From the NCBI RefSeq assembly GCF_902833055.1, contig NZ_CADFEJ010000001.1, forward strand, positions 62,001 through 126,000: a DNA stretch of 64,000 nt. The letters are read 5' to 3'. This document shows positions 55,042 through 64,000 of the stretch, piece after piece. How positions within the stretch are numbered: the stretch's first letter is position 1; each line of letters begins with the position of its first letter. The stretch comes from Burkholderia territorii. GTDB lineage: Bacteria; Pseudomonadota; Gammaproteobacteria; Burkholderiales; Burkholderiaceae. The notes under the pieces are model-generated. The model made no database searches, was not told the origin of the DNA, and saw only the letters and a program-made list of their open reading frames with translations. The position numbers and the translations under genes were made by a program.

Positions 55042-56796
55042 ATGGATATCAGTTTCTTCGATCCGAATCGCACCGCCAACGCGTCCGCGTGGCGCGTGCT
55101 GCCCAACCGCTGGGATGCGGTCGCGTTCCCGCTGATCATCGGCATACTCGCGATGGCGGTCGTCGGCTTCCACGAGACGATGGCGCCGATCGCCACGCTG
55201 CAGACGCAGAAGATCTCGCTCGATCCGTCGAACCTGCCCGAATACGCGTTGCGCACCACGTTGCGGATGCTCGCCGCGATGGTCGCGTCGCTCGCGTTCA
55301 CGCTCGTCTACGGCACGCTTGCCGCGAAAAGCCGCCGCGCGGGCATGGTGCTGATCCCGATCCTCGACATCCTGCAGTCGGTGCCGGTGCTCGGCTACAT
55401 CTCGTTTACGGTCACGTTCTTCCTCGCGCTGTTCCCGGGCCGCGTGCTCGGTGCCGAGCTTGCCGCGATCTTCGCGATCTTCACGAGCCAGGCGTGGAAC
55501 ATGACGTTCAGCTTCTACCAGTCGCTGCGCACGGTGCCGCGCGACCTGAGCGAGGTGTCGCGCGGCTTTCACCTGACGTCGTGGCAGCGCTTCTGGAAGC
55601 TCGAGGTGCCGTTCTCGATGCCGGGGCTGATCTGGAACATGATGATGTCGATGTCGGGCGGCTGGTTCTTCGTCGTTGCGTCGGAGGCCATTACCGTCGG
55701 CAACCAGACCATCACGCTGCCCGGGATCGGCGCGTATCTCGCGCAGGCGATTGCCGACAAGAACCTCGGCGCGGTGGGCTGGGTGATCGTCGCGATGTCG
55801 GTCGTGATTCTTGCGTACGATCAGTTCCTGTTCCGTCCGCTCGTCGCATGGGCCGACAAGTTCCGGATGGAGAACACCGCGTCGGGCGATGCGCCGCAAT
55901 CCTGGCTGCTCGACATGCTGCGTCGCACGCACCTGATCCATCAGCTGCTCGTGCCGGCTGGCTGGCTGCTGTCGCAGGCCGCGCGGATTCCGCTGCGCGT
56001 GCCGTCGTTCGGCGGTGTCGGCGCCCGCGGCGCATCCGGCCGTGGCCCGTCGCGCGTCGGCGACATCGTCTGGGGCGCGTTCGTGATCCTGCTGACCGCA
56101 TACGTCGCGTGGCGTGTCGTCAGCTTCGTGTCGACCGGCGTGACGATGAGCGAGGTCGGCCACGTGCTCACGCTCGGGCTGATCACGCTGCTGCGCGTGA
56201 TCGTGCTGATCGCGATCGCATCGGTGGTCTGGGTGCCGCTCGGCGTGCTGATCGGGCTGCGCCCCGCGCTGGCCGAGAAGATCCAGCCGCTCGCGCAGTT
56301 CCTCGCCGCATTCCCGGCGAACCTGCTGTTCCCGGTGTTCGTGATCGCGATCGTTCACTTCCATCTGAATGCGGACATCTGGCTGTCGCCGCTGATCGTG
56401 CTCGGCACGCAGTGGTACATCCTGTTCAACGTGATCGCCGGCGCGATGTCCTACCCGAACGACTACAAGGAAGCGACGAAGAATTTTCGCATTCGCGGCT
56501 GGCAGTGGTGGCGGCAGGCGATGCTGCCGGGCATCTTCCCGTATTACGTGACCGGTGCGATCACCGCGTCGGGCGGCGCGTGGAACGCGAGCATCGTGTC
56601 CGAGTTCGTGCAGTGGGGCGACACGAAGGTCGTCGCGCACGGTCTGGGCTCGTATATCGCACAGATGACCGCCGCCGGCGACTTTCCGAAGATCATCCTG
56701 GGCATCGCCGTGATGTCCCTGTTCGTCACCTTGTTCAACCGTCTGCTGTGGCGTCCGATGTACGCCTATGCGGAATCCCGGCTCCGTCTCGATTGA
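55042..56796 (+). CDS. ABC transporter permease, nitrate/taurine family, duplicated
   Basis: A 584-residue permease that carries two copies of the binding-protein-dependent permease domain, one in each half. The first EAA loop is VPRDLSEVSRGFHLTSWQRFWKLEVPFSMPGL (bases 55540-55630) and the second is YPNDYKEATKNFRIRGWQWWRQAMLPGIFPYY (bases 56452-56540). A usual NitT/TauT permease is about 270 residues and works as a dimer, so this fused form replaces two chains. The ATPase gene follows by 11 bases. No binding-protein gene is visible nearby. Confidence 0.92.
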   Translation: MDISFFDPNRTANASAWRVLPNRWDAVAFPLIIGILAMAVVGFHETMAPIATLQTQKISLDPSNLPEYALRTTLRMLAAMVASLAFTLVYGTLAAKSRRAGMVLIPILDILQSVPVLGYISFTVTFFLALFPGRVLGAELAAIFAIFTSQAWNMTFSFYQSLRTVPRDLSEVSRGFHLTSWQRFWKLEVPFSMPGLIWNMMMSMSGGWFFVVASEAITVGNQTITLPGIGAYLAQAIADKNLGAVGWVIVAMSVVILAYDQFLFRPLVAWADKFRMENTASGDAPQSWLLDMLRRTHLIHQLLVPAGWLLSQAARIPLRVPSFGGVGARGASGRGPSRVGDIVWGAFVILLTAYVAWRVVSFVSTGVTMSEVGHVLTLGLITLLRVIVLIAIASVVWVPLGVLIGLRPALAEKIQPLAQFLAAFPANLLFPVFVIAIVHFHLNADIWLSPLIVLGTQWYILFNVIAGAMSYPNDYKEATKNFRIRGWQWWRQAMLPGIFPYYVTGAITASGGAWNASIVSEFVQWGDTKVVAHGLGSYIAQMTAAGDFPKIILGIAVMSLFVTLFNRLLWRPMYAYAESRLRLD

Positions 56797-56807
56797 GAGT
56801 AAGCGCG

Positions 56808-58154
56808 ATGCAAAATTCGACCGTAATCAACGCCCCCGCCCAGACATCCCAGCCGCTTCAGCCACCGCGACTCGGCGAGGAAATCCTGCGCGTCGAACAC
56901 GTGAACCGCGGCTTCAACAAGTCGCAGGGCGAACTGCTCGTGCTCGACGACGCAAACCTGTCGCTGCGCGAGGGCGAGATCGTCGGGCTGCTTGGCCGCT
57001 CGGGCTCGGGCAAGTCCACGCTGCTGCGAATCATTGCCGGGCTGATCGAGCCGACCGGCGGTGAAGTGACCTACCTCGGCAAGCCGCTGACCGGTCCGGC
57101 CGAAGGCGTCGCGATGGTGTTCCAGACCTTCGCGCTGTTCCCGTGGCTGACCGTGCTGCAGAACGTGGAAGCCGGTCTGGAAGCGCTCGGCGTCGGTGCG
57201 CGCGAGCGGCGCGAACGCGCGCTCGCCGCGATCGACCTGATCGGTCTGGACGGCTTCGAGAACGCGTATCCGCGCGAGCTGTCGGGCGGCATGCGCCAGC
57301 GCGTGGGCTTTGCGCGCGCGCTCGTGGTCGACCCGACGATCCTGCTGATGGACGAGCCGTTCTCCGCACTCGACGTGCTGACGGCTGAAACGCTGCGCAC
57401 CGACCTGCTCGACCTGTGGACGCAAGGCCGCATGCCGATCAAGTCGGTGCTGATCGTCACGCACAACATCGAGGAAGCGGTGTTCATGTGCGACCGGATT
57501 CTGGTGCTCTCGTCGAACCCGGGCCGTGTGATCGCCGAGATCAAGGTGCCGTTCAAGCATCCGCGCAACCGGCTGGATCCGGATTTCCGCAAGCTCGTCG
57601 ACGACATCTACGCGAAGATGACCGCGCGCCAGACCGGCGAGGCGACGAAGAAGGGGCTCGAGCTCGGCAGCTGGCTGCCGCAGGTGTCGACCAACCTGAT
57701 GGCCGGCCTGATCGAGACGCTCGCGATGGCGCCGTATCACGGCCGCGCCGACATGCCGGAAATCGCGCGCACGCTGCATCTGGAGGTCGACGAACTATTC
57801 CCGATCGCGGAAGTGCTGCAGTATCTCGGCTTCGCAGACGTGCGCGAAGGCGACGTGTTCCTGACGCCGCCCGCGCGCGTGTTTGCCGAATTCGGCACGC
57901 AGGAGCGCAAGCTGATGTTCGCCGATCATCTGCTGAAGCATGTGCCGCTCGCCGCGCGAATCAGGAAGGTGTTGAACGAGCGGCCGGGCCATCGTGCGCC
58001 GCGCGTGCGCTTCGAGCAGGAGCTCGAGGATTTCCTGTCGGACGAGGCAGCCGAGGAAACACTCGACGCGGTGATCGATTGGGGCCGTTACGGCGAAGTC
58101 TTTTCGTACAACGACAAGACGGAAGTGTTCAGCCTCGAGGACGTGGAGAACTGA
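56808..58154 (+). CDS. ABC transporter ATP-binding protein with C-terminal AAA-associated domain
   Basis: A 448-residue ATPase. Residues 25-270 are the ABC domain: Walker A GRSGSGKST, Q-loop FQTFALFPWL, signature LSGGMRQR, Walker B ILLMDEPFSALD and H-switch VTHNIEEA. Residues about 300-448 form an additional domain (ETLAMAPYHGRADMPEIAR; EVLQYLGFADVREGDVFLTP) of the AAA-associated type found on some nitrate/taurine-type ATPases. It powers the fused permease. The extra domain may sense a ligand or regulate the transporter in place of a separate protein. Confidence 0.93.
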   Translation: MQNSTVINAPAQTSQPLQPPRLGEEILRVEHVNRGFNKSQGELLVLDDANLSLREGEIVGLLGRSGSGKSTLLRIIAGLIEPTGGEVTYLGKPLTGPAEGVAMVFQTFALFPWLTVLQNVEAGLEALGVGARERRERALAAIDLIGLDGFENAYPRELSGGMRQRVGFARALVVDPTILLMDEPFSALDVLTAETLRTDLLDLWTQGRMPIKSVLIVTHNIEEAVFMCDRILVLSSNPGRVIAEIKVPFKHPRNRLDPDFRKLVDDIYAKMTARQTGEATKKGLELGSWLPQVSTNLMAGLIETLAMAPYHGRADMPEIARTLHLEVDELFPIAEVLQYLGFADVREGDVFLTPPARVFAEFGTQERKLMFADHLLKHVPLAARIRKVLNERPGHRAPRVRFEQELEDFLSDEAAEETLDAVIDWGRYGEVFSYNDKTEVFSLEDVEN

Positions 58155-58687
58155 TTCGGATGCAGACGACTGGGGTATGCGTTCGGCTCCGGCTCGAACG
58201 CGTGCCGCGGTTCGAAGCAGGAAGCCGGGGCATTTGCAGCGCGCCTGTCCCTGCTTTTTTCAGAAATCCATGGTTCTCGTGTCTCGGAATCGCAGCCTTG
58301 AGCCGATGCGCTGTTGCAAATTGGACACGTCATTTTTGAGATGGACGAGCGCTACGGTTGCGAGACAAATCGAGAATCGACGGTGACGCGAAATGTCAAT
58401 TGGCGCTTCTGGAGGGTGCGAGACAGAGGCGACGAAAGAGACGGGAATATCGTTGCGGGGGCCACGATTATTCCTTTGAAGATGTATTCAAAGTGTCAAC
58501 CGCTTCGGCTGTTTGAACGCGAGATATTGAGTGGCCTGTTTGATTTGCCGATTTCAGTTGAGTGATGGCCTGAAATCGTCGTGACAATAGTTAAGAAATT
58601 TTCCGTAATACTTCAGTTTCGGACACTGTGCGGGTAGGTGTTTCGATAAATTCCGGCGTGAAAGACCAACCATCACGCCGCTAACCA
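58155..58687. other. AT-richer intergenic region before the two-partner secretion locus
   Basis: This 533-base gap has visibly lower GC than the rest of the window. It holds a TTGCCGATTT match to the amine-module promoter element at 58545, a possible weak promoter (GTGACA at 58581, TAATAC at 58606, 19-base spacer), and a perfect 8-bp hairpin CGGCGTGA, 11-base loop, TCACGCCG (58654-58680) that ends seven bases before the TpsB start. Its composition suggests acquired DNA or a regulated upstream region. Confidence 0.55.
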
Positions 58688-60394
58688 GTGAAGAATCGAG
58701 AAACCTCTGCAGCGTTGATTTCGGCGTTGGCGAGTGTTTCCGCGTGGGCGCAAGGCGTGCCGTCGCACGAGACCACGCCTGGCCCACAAATCCAGCGTCT
58801 GCAGCAACAGCAAGTCGAAGCCGCCAGGGCGTTGAATCCTCGTCCGAATGTACTGGCGCCGACGAGCGACAAGCCCTCGGCTGCCGGTATCACGAGCCTG
58901 CCGGTCGACACGCCGTGCTTTCCGATCAAGGAAATTGCACTGGAAGCCAATGCGTTCGGCTGGCTTGCCCGCATGCTGCAGCCGATCGTCGGACAGTGCG
59001 TCGGCAAAACGGCGCTCAAGCACATTCAGGACACGGCAAACAACGCATTGATCGAGCGCGGCTATGTGACGTCGCGCGTGCTTGTGCCGGCGCAATCGTT
59101 GCAATCGGGAACGTTGATGCTTCGCGTGGTTCCCGGGCGTATCAGCGACATCCGGACGGACACACCGACGATCGGCTGGATGCGCGCGGCGCTTCCGGTT
59201 TCGCGGGGCGCGTTGCTGAATCAGCGCGACATCGACCAGGGGCTCGAGAACCTGCGTCGTCTGCAATCGCAGTCCGACGCGACATTCGACATCGCTCCCG
59301 GCGCGCATCCGGGCGAGTCGGCGCTCGTGCTGCATCCGGGCACCGGCAAACGCTGGCATGCCGTCGTCGGCGCGGACAACGCCGGCATGGATTCCACGGG
59401 CAAGTACCAGCTGTCGGGCTCGTTCACGTTCGATTCGCCGCTGCACCTCTACGATCAATTGCAGATCGCCGGCACGACGAACGCGAATATCGGTACGTCC
59501 GACAAGGGCAGCCAGTCCGTATCGGCGAACTACAGCGTGCCGATCGGCCATGCGCTGTTGACGCTTGGTGCGAGCCGGTCGCGCTACAAGCAGACCGTCG
59601 CGGGATTCAGCGACCCGATCGAATACAGCGGTGTCCAGTCGCAACTTCAAGCGGGCCTGTCGGGCGTCATCTACCGTAACGCCCATGCACGTACCGAAAT
59701 CCGCGGCAACCTGTTCCACAAGATCAGCCGCAACGCGATCGACGGCGTCGACGTCCCCGTGCAGCATCGCGACATCATCGGCTACGAGCTCGGTCTGTCG
59801 CATCGCCAGTACGTCGGAAGCGCGGTCATCGACGGTTCATTCGCGTGGCGCGCTTCGTTGCCGGGCCTGTCCGGCAACTCGGGCACGGTCGTCGGCGCGC
59901 CAGGTTTCGACGGCAAGACGGAAGTCGAACTGGCAAGCCTGAATGCGCAGATTCCTTTCACGATCGGCGATCGGACGTTCTCGTACCAGTTCGGCTGGAA
60001 CATGCAGAACGCGCGTACGCCGCTGACGCCTTCCGACTATTTCACGATCGGCACGCGGTATGCCGTACGCGGCTTCGATCAACAACTGACGCTCGCCGCC
60101 GAAAGCGGCTGGATCGTTTCCAACGAAATCGGCTGGTACATGCCGACACAGATCGGCACACAAGCCGTTTATGGCGGCATCGATGCCGGGCGCGTGCGGG
60201 GGGCTGCCGCGCAGTATCTGCTTGGTGAAACGCTGGTGGGGGCCGTCGTCGGCGTACGCGGCAACCTCGCGCCGAAGAACGTGCTCGGCGCGGCACTGAA
60301 CTACGACGTATCACTTGGCATGCCATTGTCGAAGCCTCATGGATTCCAGACGAGTTCGCCGACGTTTCTGTTCCAGGTCAGTACGTTGTTCTAA
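58688..60394 (+). CDS. Two-partner secretion outer-membrane transporter (TpsB, FhaC/ShlB family)
   Basis: A 568-residue transporter that exports its TpsA partner across the outer membrane. Signal peptide region ends about SAWAQG, then an N-terminal helix/linker, two POTRA domains (PCFPIKEIALEAN; ALIERGYVTSRVLVPAQSLQSGTL), and a 16-strand barrel with FhaC-type motifs, for example YAVRGFDQQLTLAAESGW. It begins at a GTG; the preceding in-frame stop at 58682 rules out an earlier start. No ribosome-binding site is visible, and a hairpin covers the leader. The TpsA gene follows by 104 bases. Confidence 0.93.
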   Translation: MKNRETSAALISALASVSAWAQGVPSHETTPGPQIQRLQQQQVEAARALNPRPNVLAPTSDKPSAAGITSLPVDTPCFPIKEIALEANAFGWLARMLQPIVGQCVGKTALKHIQDTANNALIERGYVTSRVLVPAQSLQSGTLMLRVVPGRISDIRTDTPTIGWMRAALPVSRGALLNQRDIDQGLENLRRLQSQSDATFDIAPGAHPGESALVLHPGTGKRWHAVVGADNAGMDSTGKYQLSGSFTFDSPLHLYDQLQIAGTTNANIGTSDKGSQSVSANYSVPIGHALLTLGASRSRYKQTVAGFSDPIEYSGVQSQLQAGLSGVIYRNAHARTEIRGNLFHKISRNAIDGVDVPVQHRDIIGYELGLSHRQYVGSAVIDGSFAWRASLPGLSGNSGTVVGAPGFDGKTEVELASLNAQIPFTIGDRTFSYQFGWNMQNARTPLTPSDYFTIGTRYAVRGFDQQLTLAAESGWIVSNEIGWYMPTQIGTQAVYGGIDAGRVRGAAAQYLLGETLVGAVVGVRGNLAPKNVLGAALNYDVSLGMPLSKPHGFQTSSPTFLFQVSTLF

Positions 60395-60498
60395 TCAGTA
60401 CGGTTGGGCCGGGCGTCCTGCAAGCAAGTCACGAGAGCCGGCCGCCTCCGAGATGCAGGCCGCAACCGGTCTGAAATGCAATCAATGACAAAACGATC

Positions 60499-63400
60499 AT
60501 GAATTCCGGAATTTTTCGCTTGGTGTTCAGTGCCGTGCGCGGCATGTTGGTGGCAGTCGACGAAAACGCGTCGGCCAGTGCGGGCGGCCAGCGCTCGCGT
60601 ATACGGCGTGCACGTCGCCCGGCAGCGGAGGATTCCGGGGTCTCGATCTGGTTTGCGGCGCGGGCAACGGCCTTTGCCGCGCTCTGTATGTTCGGCATGC
60701 AGCCGCTCGTGGTAAGCGCGCAGGCGACATTGCCGATCACGGCGGATCGTAGCGGCGGAGCGCATCCGGTCGTGGGCGTGTCGACGTCGGGGGTGCCGCT
60801 GGTCAACATCACGGCACCGAAGAACGGTGTTTCGTTGAACAGCTTCACGCAGTACAACGTGGGTTCGAAGGGCGTCGTGCTGGTCAACAGCGGGCAAAAT
60901 TCACAGACCCGGCTTGCCGGTTGGGTGCAAGGCAACCCGTTCCTGGGTAACAACGCCGCTCGCGTGATCGTCAATCAGGTGACGTCGGGCAATCCGAGCC
61001 AGTTGCTCGGGCCGACGGAAATCGCCGGAAATCGCGCGAATCTCGTGGTCGCCAATCCCGCAGGGATCACCTGCGCGGGCTGCGGTTTCCTGAATGTTCC
61101 GCGCGTCACGCTGACGACCGGTGTGCCGACGTTCAATCCCGACGGCACGCTGGCGGGTTTCAATGTGACACAGGGGCAAATCGGCGTCGCTGGCACAGGG
61201 CTCGATGCCCACGGCAGCGCGATCGATCTGATCTCGCGTGCGATGACGATCAACGGTGAGGTCTGGGCGGATTCGATCAACGCCGTGGCCGGTGCGAACC
61301 ATGTCGACTATGCGAGCGATGCCGTCCGGGCACAGGCGGGCACGGGCGCGACGCCGGGTGTGGCGATCGATGTACAGGCACTCGGAAGCATGTTTGCCAA
61401 CAGCATCCGGATGATTGGCACGGAAGCCGGCGTCGGGGTTCGGGATGCAGGAGCGGTCACGTCGCTCACGGGCGACATACAGGTCTCGAGTAACGGCGAC
61501 GTGACCATCGTTCCGAGCGCGCGTATCCAGTCCGCGGCCAATACGCGAATCGACGGCGCCGACGTGATTCAGCAGGGCACGATTGTCAGTACGCAGGGGA
61601 CGGATCTGAACGCAGCCCGGGCGCTGTCCAATGCCGGAACGATTTCGTCCGGCGGCAATACGAAGCTCTCGGCGGCCACCTCGCTCGACAACAGCGGACA
61701 CGTCTATGCGGGTGTGGATGCGGCGGGCGATCTGGTCGGCGGCGGCTCGATCTCGGCACGCGCCGCGAGCGTGACGAACCCTGGCACGCTGGCTGCTGGA
61801 GAAAACGTCGATCTGTTTGCGAGCGACGTGACGCTCGACCGCGGAATGGTCAGTGCAGGCAGCGCGATCAATGCGGCGGCTTCGGGCACGCTGTCGAACG
61901 TCGGCGGGACAATGAGCGGCCGGAATCTGACGCTGAATGCCGGGCAATTGGTCAACGACTCGGGCGCCATCGGTTCGCGGAATCTGGCGTCCGTGACGGC
62001 GCACGCGGTTTCGAACCGGGCAGGGACCTTGGCAGGCGATGTGCTGTCGTTGGATGCGTCCGGCGCGGTCGACAATACTCACGGGCAGATCGTGGCGCGC
62101 ACGGTGAAGATTGCCGCAACGGACCTGACGAACATCGCCGGCGAGATCGGTACGTCGACGGGTGCGTTGTCGGTGACTGCAACCGGAAACGTGTCTAACG
62201 ATAGCGGAAAGATCGCCGCAGGCGACGGCCTCACGCTCGCGGCAAATACGGTGTCGAATGCGCAAGGCCAGATCGGCACGCTGGCGGGCGACGCGTCGCT
62301 TGATATCGGGAAGTTGCTCGGGAACGCGAACGGAACGATTGCATCCGCACGCGACCTGTCCGTCCACGCGGCGCAACTCAACAACGCCGACGGAACGATC
62401 AGCGCACACGCTGCGCGGATACAGGCAACCGACATCGTCAATACCGACGGGCAGATCGGCACGACCGACGCGTTGACCGTGACGGCGGCCGGTGCGGTAT
62501 TCAATCGATCCGGTGCCATCGTAGGCGGGAACGGATTTTCGTTGACCGCCGACAATGTCGAGAACGTGTCGGGCAAGCTCGGGTCAACGACCGGGGACAC
62601 GGCGCTGCATGCAACACGCGCGGTGACGAATACTGGCGGCATCGTGAGTGCGGCAGGCGAATTGAACGTGCGCACCGACACGCTCTACAACGACAACGGT
62701 AGCGTCATCGCAAGGGCCAACGCGAAAATCCAGACGGGCGATCTGACCAACGCCGGCGGCGAGATCGGCTCGACGGCCGGCGACTTGTGGCTGACCGCGG
62801 CACGTGCCGTATCGAACGACAGCGGAAAACTTGTCGGCGCTTCCGGTGCAACGATAACGACGGGCATGCTGAGCAACCGCGCCGGGCAGATCGGTACGTC
62901 TTCGGGCGATACGACGTTGACTGTTTCGCAGGCGATCGACAATACCCACGGCAAGATTGCATCGGCTGGCGCATTGAACGCACAGGCGCACGCGTTCGAC
63001 AATTCGCAGGGCACGATCTCAGCCGACACGTCGACATTCGATATTGCAGGTCGACTGACGAATGCCGGCGGCACGATTGGCACGACACATGATTTGACTA
63101 TCGCCGCGCAATCGGTGGCGAACCAGGGCGGGACGATCGGCTCCGTGTCGGGCGGCTTGTCGATCCGGACCACGGGCACGACCGACAACACGGACGGGAA
63201 ACTGCTGGCCTCGAGCGACATGATCCTGACGAATGCAGGGTTGCTGAACACCGGCGGCACAATCTCGGCAACGAACGTCGCACTGGAATCGGGACAGGGT
63301 GCGATCGTCAACGCGCTCGGAATGATGGCGGCCAGCCAGTCGCTGATCAGTCGATCGGCGGGTTTCGATAACCGGTCGGGTCTCGTACAGGCGACCGCGG

Positions 63401-64000
63401 CCATCGACATCGATACGCGGCGCGAGACGTTCGACAACGGCGTGCTCGCCGGTCAATCCGCAGGTGGTCAGGTGCTCGGTGGCGGCGTGGCGCTCACTGT
63501 CGGCACGCTGAGCAACGCAGGCGGCGCCGTTTCGTCGAGCGGTGCGGCGACCATCGACACGACCTCCGTGTTCAACGATGGCGGTGCGATGGTGGCGGAC
63601 GGTGCACTGACTGTCCGGAGCGCGGGTGCCGTGTCGAACGTGGCGGGCCAGATCGGCGGCAACACCGACGTGCAAATCGCCGGCACGGTGGTCGACAATA
63701 CGCACGGCGCGATGCATGCAAGCGGCACGCTGTCGGTGAATGCCGACACGATCCTCAATTCCCGGACGGTCGATTCGACGTTGCCGGAAACAGCTGGTGT
63801 ACCGGGCATGGTCGCCGGCATGGAAGGCGCGAACGTGGCGCTGACTGCTACGCAGACGATCGACAATACTTCCGGCTCGATCCGCGCAGACAAGGATGCC
63901 AAGCTGGCCGCGCCGACGATCGACAATACATCGGGCAGCATCCAGTCGAAGGGCGAAGCAGCGTTGATTGCCTCGAACACGTTGATCAACAGCCAAGGCG
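60499..64000 (+). CDS. Filamentous haemagglutinin-like adhesin/toxin (TpsA), N-terminal part
   Basis: An open frame that continues past the window end; at least 1167 residues are visible. It starts MNSGIFRLVFSAVRGMLVAV, an extended signal peptide region, then a signal peptide ending near VSAQA (residue 75). The next 250 residues form the TPS secretion domain, with NPAGITCAGCGFLNVPRVTLTTG (bases 61051-61120; the CxxC pair is typical) and ANRANLV-like features. The rest is made of haemagglutinin repeats of about 20 residues, pattern (L/V)xNxxGxIxSxxxLxLxA. It is secreted by the upstream TpsB. Whether the C-terminus is a CdiA-type toxin or an adhesin cannot be seen. Confidence 0.95.
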   Translation, partial: MNSGIFRLVFSAVRGMLVAVDENASASAGGQRSRIRRARRPAAEDSGVSIWFAARATAFAALCMFGMQPLVVSAQATLPITADRSGGAHPVVGVSTSGVPLVNITAPKNGVSLNSFTQYNVGSKGVVLVNSGQNSQTRLAGWVQGNPFLGNNAARVIVNQVTSGNPSQLLGPTEIAGNRANLVVANPAGITCAGCGFLNVPRVTLTTGVPTFNPDGTLAGFNVTQGQIGVAGTGLDAHGSAIDLISRAMTINGEVWADSINAVAGANHVDYASDAVRAQAGTGATPGVAIDVQALGSMFANSIRMIGTEAGVGVRDAGAVTSLTGDIQVSSNGDVTIVPSARIQSAANTRIDGADVIQQGTIVSTQGTDLNAARALSNAGTISSGGNTKLSAATSLDNSGHVYAGVDAAGDLVGGGSISARAASVTNPGTLAAGENVDLFASDVTLDRGMVSAGSAINAAASGTLSNVGGTMSGRNLTLNAGQLVNDSGAIGSRNLASVTAHAVSNRAGTLAGDVLSLDASGAVDNTHGQIVARTVKIAATDLTNIAGEIGTSTGALSVTATGNVSNDSGKIAAGDGLTLAANTVSNAQGQIGTLAGDASLDIGKLLGNANGTIASARDLSVHAAQLNNADGTISAHAARIQATDIVNTDGQIGTTDALTVTAAGAVFNRSGAIVGGNGFSLTADNVENVSGKLGSTTGDTALHATRAVTNTGGIVSAAGELNVRTDTLYNDNGSVIARANAKIQTGDLTNAGGEIGSTAGDLWLTAARAVSNDSGKLVGASGATITTGMLSNRAGQIGTSSGDTTLTVSQAIDNTHGKIASAGALNAQAHAFDNSQGTISADTSTFDIAGRLTNAGGTIGTTHDLTIAAQSVANQGGTIGSVSGGLSIRTTGTTDNTDGKLLASSDMILTNAGLLNTGGTISATNVALESGQGAIVNALGMMAASQSLISRSAGFDNRSGLVQATAAIDIDTRRETFDNGVLAGQSAGGQVLGGGVALTVGTLSNAGGAVSSSGAATIDTTSVFNDGGAMVADGALTVRSAGAVSNVAGQIGGNTDVQIAGTVVDNTHGAMHASGTLSVNADTILNSRTVDSTLPETAGVPGMVAGMEGANVALTATQTIDNTSGSIRADKDAKLAAPTIDNTSGSIQSKGEAALIASNTLINSQG

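Overview
The window is a GC-rich proteobacterial segment. Protein families, gene order and codon use (almost exclusively G/C third positions) fit Burkholderia sensu stricto, most likely the B. cepacia complex. The density of transporters, LysR/AraC/LacI regulators and accessory catabolic genes suggests a secondary replicon; this assignment is inference from memory of the families, not a database result. No rRNA, tRNA, CRISPR array or transposase was seen. The sequence starts inside a sugar ABC ATPase gene and ends inside a very large adhesin gene.

Layout. 1-5.1 kb: polyol/pentose operon (ABC ATPase, permease, zinc alcohol dehydrogenase, FGGY kinase, L-xylulose-reductase-like SDR). 5.2-6.4 kb: small proline-rich protein and a MobA/MocA-like nucleotidyltransferase. 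6.5-10.2 kb: iron-uptake operon (TonB receptor, Sel1 protein, PiuC-type dioxygenase). 10.5-11.2 kb: FitAB/VapBC-type toxin-antitoxin pair. 11.3-12.6 kb: aspartate carbamoyltransferase fused to an N-terminal DNA-binding domain, with a perfect inverted repeat at its own promoter. 12.8-31.2 kb: entericidin, EamA and MFS exporters, MoaF plus SDR, a DapB-like protein, several SDRs, LysR regulators and a zinc peptidase.

31.3-40.3 kb: an amine/omega-amino-acid module (LuxR-type regulator, aldehyde dehydrogenase, class III aminotransferase, APC permease, DUF3156 protein, AraC regulator, porin). Four of its transcription units carry the same upstream element, TTGCYRATTTGBGMT, about 38 bp before a TA-rich box. 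This looks like a local regulon and is the strongest unlisted signal in the window.

40.4-45.4 kb: an ABC importer (binding protein and two permeases, no ATPase) with a perfect 22-bp LacI-type operator, a LacI regulator and a PI-PLC-like enzyme. 45.8-54.9 kb: an orphan small protein, HigBA toxin-antitoxin with operator, LysE exporter, acetyltransferase, ArsR with Old Yellow Enzyme, a LysR/SDR pair whose SDR lacks the catalytic Tyr and Lys, patatin, and a cupredoxin with a Tat-exported phosphoesterase. 55.0-58.2 kb: a nitrate/taurine-type ABC system made of a double permease and an ATPase with a C-terminal extra domain. 58.2-64.0 kb: a more AT-rich spacer, then a two-partner secretion locus (TpsB transporter and FHA-like TpsA adhesin running off the end).

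Most units are self-contained: a catabolic or transport operon with its own divergent or adjacent regulator, and often a visible inverted repeat in the control region.
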